Source: Paraktedonobacter sp964250225 (GTDB lineage: Bacteria; Chloroflexota; Ktedonobacteria; Ktedonobacterales; Ktedonobacteraceae). Taken from it: a stretch of DNA of 8,880 nt. Both the position numbers and the translations under genes were made by a program. The stretch is taken from the NCBI GenBank assembly GCA_964250225.1, contig CAXUEY010000221.1, positions 1-8,880 of the forward strand, read 5' to 3'. Positions 7,358 through 8,880 of the stretch are shown here, one piece after another (the stretch's first letter is position 1; every line of letters begins with the position of its first letter). The notes under the pieces were generated by a model. The model searched no databases. It had not been told where the DNA came from and saw nothing but the letters and a program-made list of their open reading frames with translations.

Positions 7358-8173
7358 TTAAAAACAATTCAATCCCAATTTCTTCACATAATCCGCTGGT
7401 GTTGTACCAACGATGGTCTTGAAGTCCTTGATGAAGTGCGCCTGATCGAAATAGCCCAGGTCCAGAGCCAGTTCTGGCCAATCCACCACCTCGCCACTGG
7501 CCAGGCGTTCGGCGGCTTCGTGGAGTCGATAACGTTTGATGACCCATTTTGGACTGACGCCCACGTACTGGCTGAAGAGCCGTTGCAGCGTCCTTTTGGT
7601 GAGCGCGCACTGGCTTACGATGTCGTCAACTCTGGTGATCTCGCGGTCGGTGATGATTCGGTCAACGATCTGGCGAATCACCCCGACCTGCTCATCCTCT
7701 GCCGGTAGCCTCGCGCGCAGAAAACTCTCTACCAGCTGAACCATGACCTGCTCGTCGCCCTGGGAGAGCAGCGTGGTTTCCAGTGCACTGCTCTCGTTGC
7801 CAAAGACCTCGCAGGGAGGGGTTGATCTATCGGTGAAGGTTGAAACTTGCGTTTGTGCAAAAGGGTAAAAGGCGCCTGGCCGAAATTTGATCCCGAAGAC
7901 GCGGCCCGTATCGGTCAGCAGGGTGGAGAACCTGCCGCGCATGACTCCCACGATCCGCGATTGGTCGTGCTCAAAAACCAGGTGGATGCAGGGATGGGGA
8001 AGCGTCTCTGAGAGGTAGGGTTCCTGTCCTCGGAGATCCCAGCTGACGATCCAATAATGCTCCACAAAATACTGCAAGTCCGGCGCGGGCGCGTGCAGTG
8101 AAAGCTGAAACTTCTTTTCTCCGGTAGCGGAGTTTAATATTCCCCTGGGCGGCCCGACGTTTGACGTGACCAT
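7358..8173 (-). CDS. AraC-family transcriptional regulator with DUF6597-like N-terminal domain
   Basis: This is a 271-residue DNA-binding regulator. The N-terminal part (about 28-125) contains YFVEHYW (35-41), LPHPCIHLVFE (58-68) and GRVFGIKFRPG (90-100), which I recognise as typical of the DUF6597-type AraC sensor domain. The C-terminal AraC double helix-turn-helix covers about 180-265. TKRTLQRLFSQYVGVSPKW (192-210) is the first helix pair, and LALDLGYFDQAHFIKDFK (235-252) with GTTPADY is the second. The ATG at 8171-8173 is chosen because GAGGAGG lies about eight bases before it. An upstream ATG at 8215 would add 14 residues and overlap the promoter. It diverges from the DinB-like gene, a common arrangement for a regulator and its target. 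The small acidic protein gene follows it. The effector is unknown. Confidence 0.93.
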   Translation of the reverse strand: MVTSNVGPPRGILNSATGEKKFQLSLHAPAPDLQYFVEHYWIVSWDLRGQEPYLSETLPHPCIHLVFEHDQSRIVGVMRGRFSTLLTDTGRVFGIKFRPGAFYPFAQTQVSTFTDRSTPPCEVFGNESSALETTLLSQGDEQVMVQLVESFLRARLPAEDEQVGVIRQIVDRIITDREITRVDDIVSQCALTKRTLQRLFSQYVGVSPKWVIKRYRLHEAAERLASGEVVDWPELALDLGYFDQAHFIKDFKTIVGTTPADYVKKLGLNCF

Positions 8174-8199
8174 GTTTGTTTCCTCCTCACGATACCTAC

Positions 8200-8229
8200 A
8201 TGATAGCACAAACATTCCAAAGATGTCGC
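8200..8229 (-). promoter_or_regulatory. Probable promoter of the AraC-type regulator (extended -10)
   Basis: On the minus strand, the -10 TATCAT (8200-8205) is preceded by TGC, giving an extended -10 element. GCGACA (8224-8229) lies 18 bases upstream and matches TTGACA at four of six positions. The predicted start leaves a leader of about 20 bases, enough to hold the strong GAGGAGG ribosome site. The same 177-bp gap must contain the rightward promoter of the DinB-like gene. A TTTACA at 8233-8238 is a -35 candidate for it, without a good partner -10. Confidence 0.45.
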
Positions 8230-8350
8230 GTTTTTACAATCCTTTTTGAGGCCGATCTGCTACCATATGGCATATCAAGGTTGTGTTTGGAAACGATGCG
8301 AGGCCACTGAAGATGACCTGGCAATTACGATCTCAATCAGGAGGAAACGC

Positions 8351-8821
8351 ATGAACAGTCTGATGCAGGAAACCTGGCCCTGGATCGAGGGATCACATGG
8401 GATGCGTACCCAATTGTTAGATACGCTGAACGACGCTGAACTGGCTTTTAGCCCAGGCGGGCAGAATATGACCCTGGGTGCCCTCTGCCGTGAAATGGGC
8501 GAGACCCAGTACGCGTATATCCAATCGTTGAAAACCTTTCAGCAAGATTGGTCCTATCGCAACGACGAAGCGGGCCTGGATAGCAGTGTCGCCCAGCTCA
8601 AAGCCTGGTTTCAGATGCTGGATGACGAGATGAAAGCGACGGTTGAGGCTTTCTCGGATGAAGATACTCAAAAGACGATTGGTCGCGGCGGCTTTGCCTG
8701 CCCTGTGAAACTTCAACTCGACGTCTATCTCCAGGCCCTGCTGATCTTCTTTGGGAAAGCGACGATCTATTGCAAGACGATGGATAAAACGTTGCCCCAG
8801 CCCATGCGGGAATACATTTAA
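8351..8821 (+). CDS. DinB-superfamily-like four-helix protein lacking the metal-binding histidines
   Basis: This 156-residue protein is the usual length for the DinB/YfiT-like four-helix-bundle superfamily, many members of which bind a metal with three histidines and act as thiol-dependent transferases. The pattern of helices fits: an N-terminal WPWIEGSHGMR helix start, the MTLGALCREMGETQ segment where an HxxxxE-type ligand helix normally lies, and a C-terminal LQALLIFFGKATIYCK helix where a second His cluster is usual. The protein has only one histidine, H16, so the standard site cannot be built. The family call rests on overall likeness and is less certain than for the other genes. The ATG at 8351 has AGGAGG six bases upstream. 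A TTG-started extension to 8246 is unlikely. It diverges from the AraC-type regulator. A long palindrome follows its stop. Confidence 0.78.
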   Translation: MNSLMQETWPWIEGSHGMRTQLLDTLNDAELAFSPGGQNMTLGALCREMGETQYAYIQSLKTFQQDWSYRNDEAGLDSSVAQLKAWFQMLDDEMKATVEAFSDEDTQKTIGRGGFACPVKLQLDVYLQALLIFFGKATIYCKTMDKTLPQPMREYI

Positions 8822-8826
8822 TATGA

Positions 8827-8880
8827 TGTGTGGGGATATGATGGTGTATTTCGCGAAATACACCATCATATCCCCACACA
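8827..8880. repeat. Perfect 54-bp palindrome at the window end
   Basis: The 27 bases at 8827-8853 are the exact reverse complement of 8854-8880, with no spacer and no mismatch. The centre is ATTTCGCGAAAT at 8848-8859. It begins five bases after the DinB-like stop codon. The right arm ends exactly at the last base, so the true repeat may be longer. As RNA it would fold into a very stable hairpin with a tiny loop and could end the DinB transcript, though any T-tract would lie outside the window. It may also be a repeat element or an assembly fold-back. Confidence 0.9.

Noticed and set aside
8174..8215. Longer start of the AraC-type regulator at 8215
   Set aside because: It would overlap the GAGGAGG ribosome site and the extended -10. 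The ATG at 8173 fits both.
8417..8869. 150-residue minus-strand frame opposite the DinB-like gene
   Set aside because: It is a shadow of the coding strand that begins inside the palindrome and has no recognisable motif.
1..8880. A defence, phage or mobile-element system
   Set aside because: No nuclease, methylase, toxin, integrase or transposase motif was seen in any convincing frame.

Overview
The window is moderately GC-rich bacterial DNA, with AT-rich promoter gaps. Seven protein genes are recognised by family and one small gene is not. There is no rRNA, tRNA, CRISPR array, transposase or phage gene. The mix (a YCF48-like propeller behind a signal peptide, a soluble multi-PAS histidine kinase, a LivJ-type lipoprotein, an AraC-type regulator with a DUF6597-like N-terminus, and a DinB-like protein without its histidines) looks most like a soil Chloroflexota of the Ktedonobacteria type. 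That placement comes from protein style only and is an inference.

Layout, left to right. Positions 1-149 hold no gene but several short direct repeats. A PEBP/YbhB-type protein runs leftward (150-680). Across an AT-rich gap of about 440 bases, a secreted seven-repeat Asp-box beta-propeller runs rightward (1118-2341). It converges on a Sua5-type threonylcarbamoyl-AMP synthase (2437-3492, minus), and a strong imperfect hairpin (2365-2430) fills the gap between them. Divergent from Sua5 is a soluble PAS-PAS-PAS-HisKA-HATPase kinase (3776-5680). It is followed 79 bases later by a periplasmic-binding-type lipoprotein (5760-7100), which has its own promoter-like hexamers placed so that its mRNA could be leaderless. 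A small acidic helical protein (7112-7297, minus) converges on the lipoprotein with only 11 bases between stops. It probably lies downstream of an AraC-family regulator (7358-8173, minus). That regulator diverges from a DinB-fold protein (8351-8821, plus). A perfect 54-bp palindrome (8827-8880) starts five bases after the DinB stop and runs to the last base of the window.

Functionally this is mostly a patchwork of single genes. Two pairings may matter. The orphan kinase sits next to a solute-binding lipoprotein with no ABC permease or ATPase nearby. The AraC-type regulator and the DinB-like gene share a 177-bp divergent promoter region. I did not find a clear new defence or mobile system. The most unusual signals are the terminal palindrome, the intergenic hairpin, the possible leaderless start and the metal-ligand-free DinB protein.
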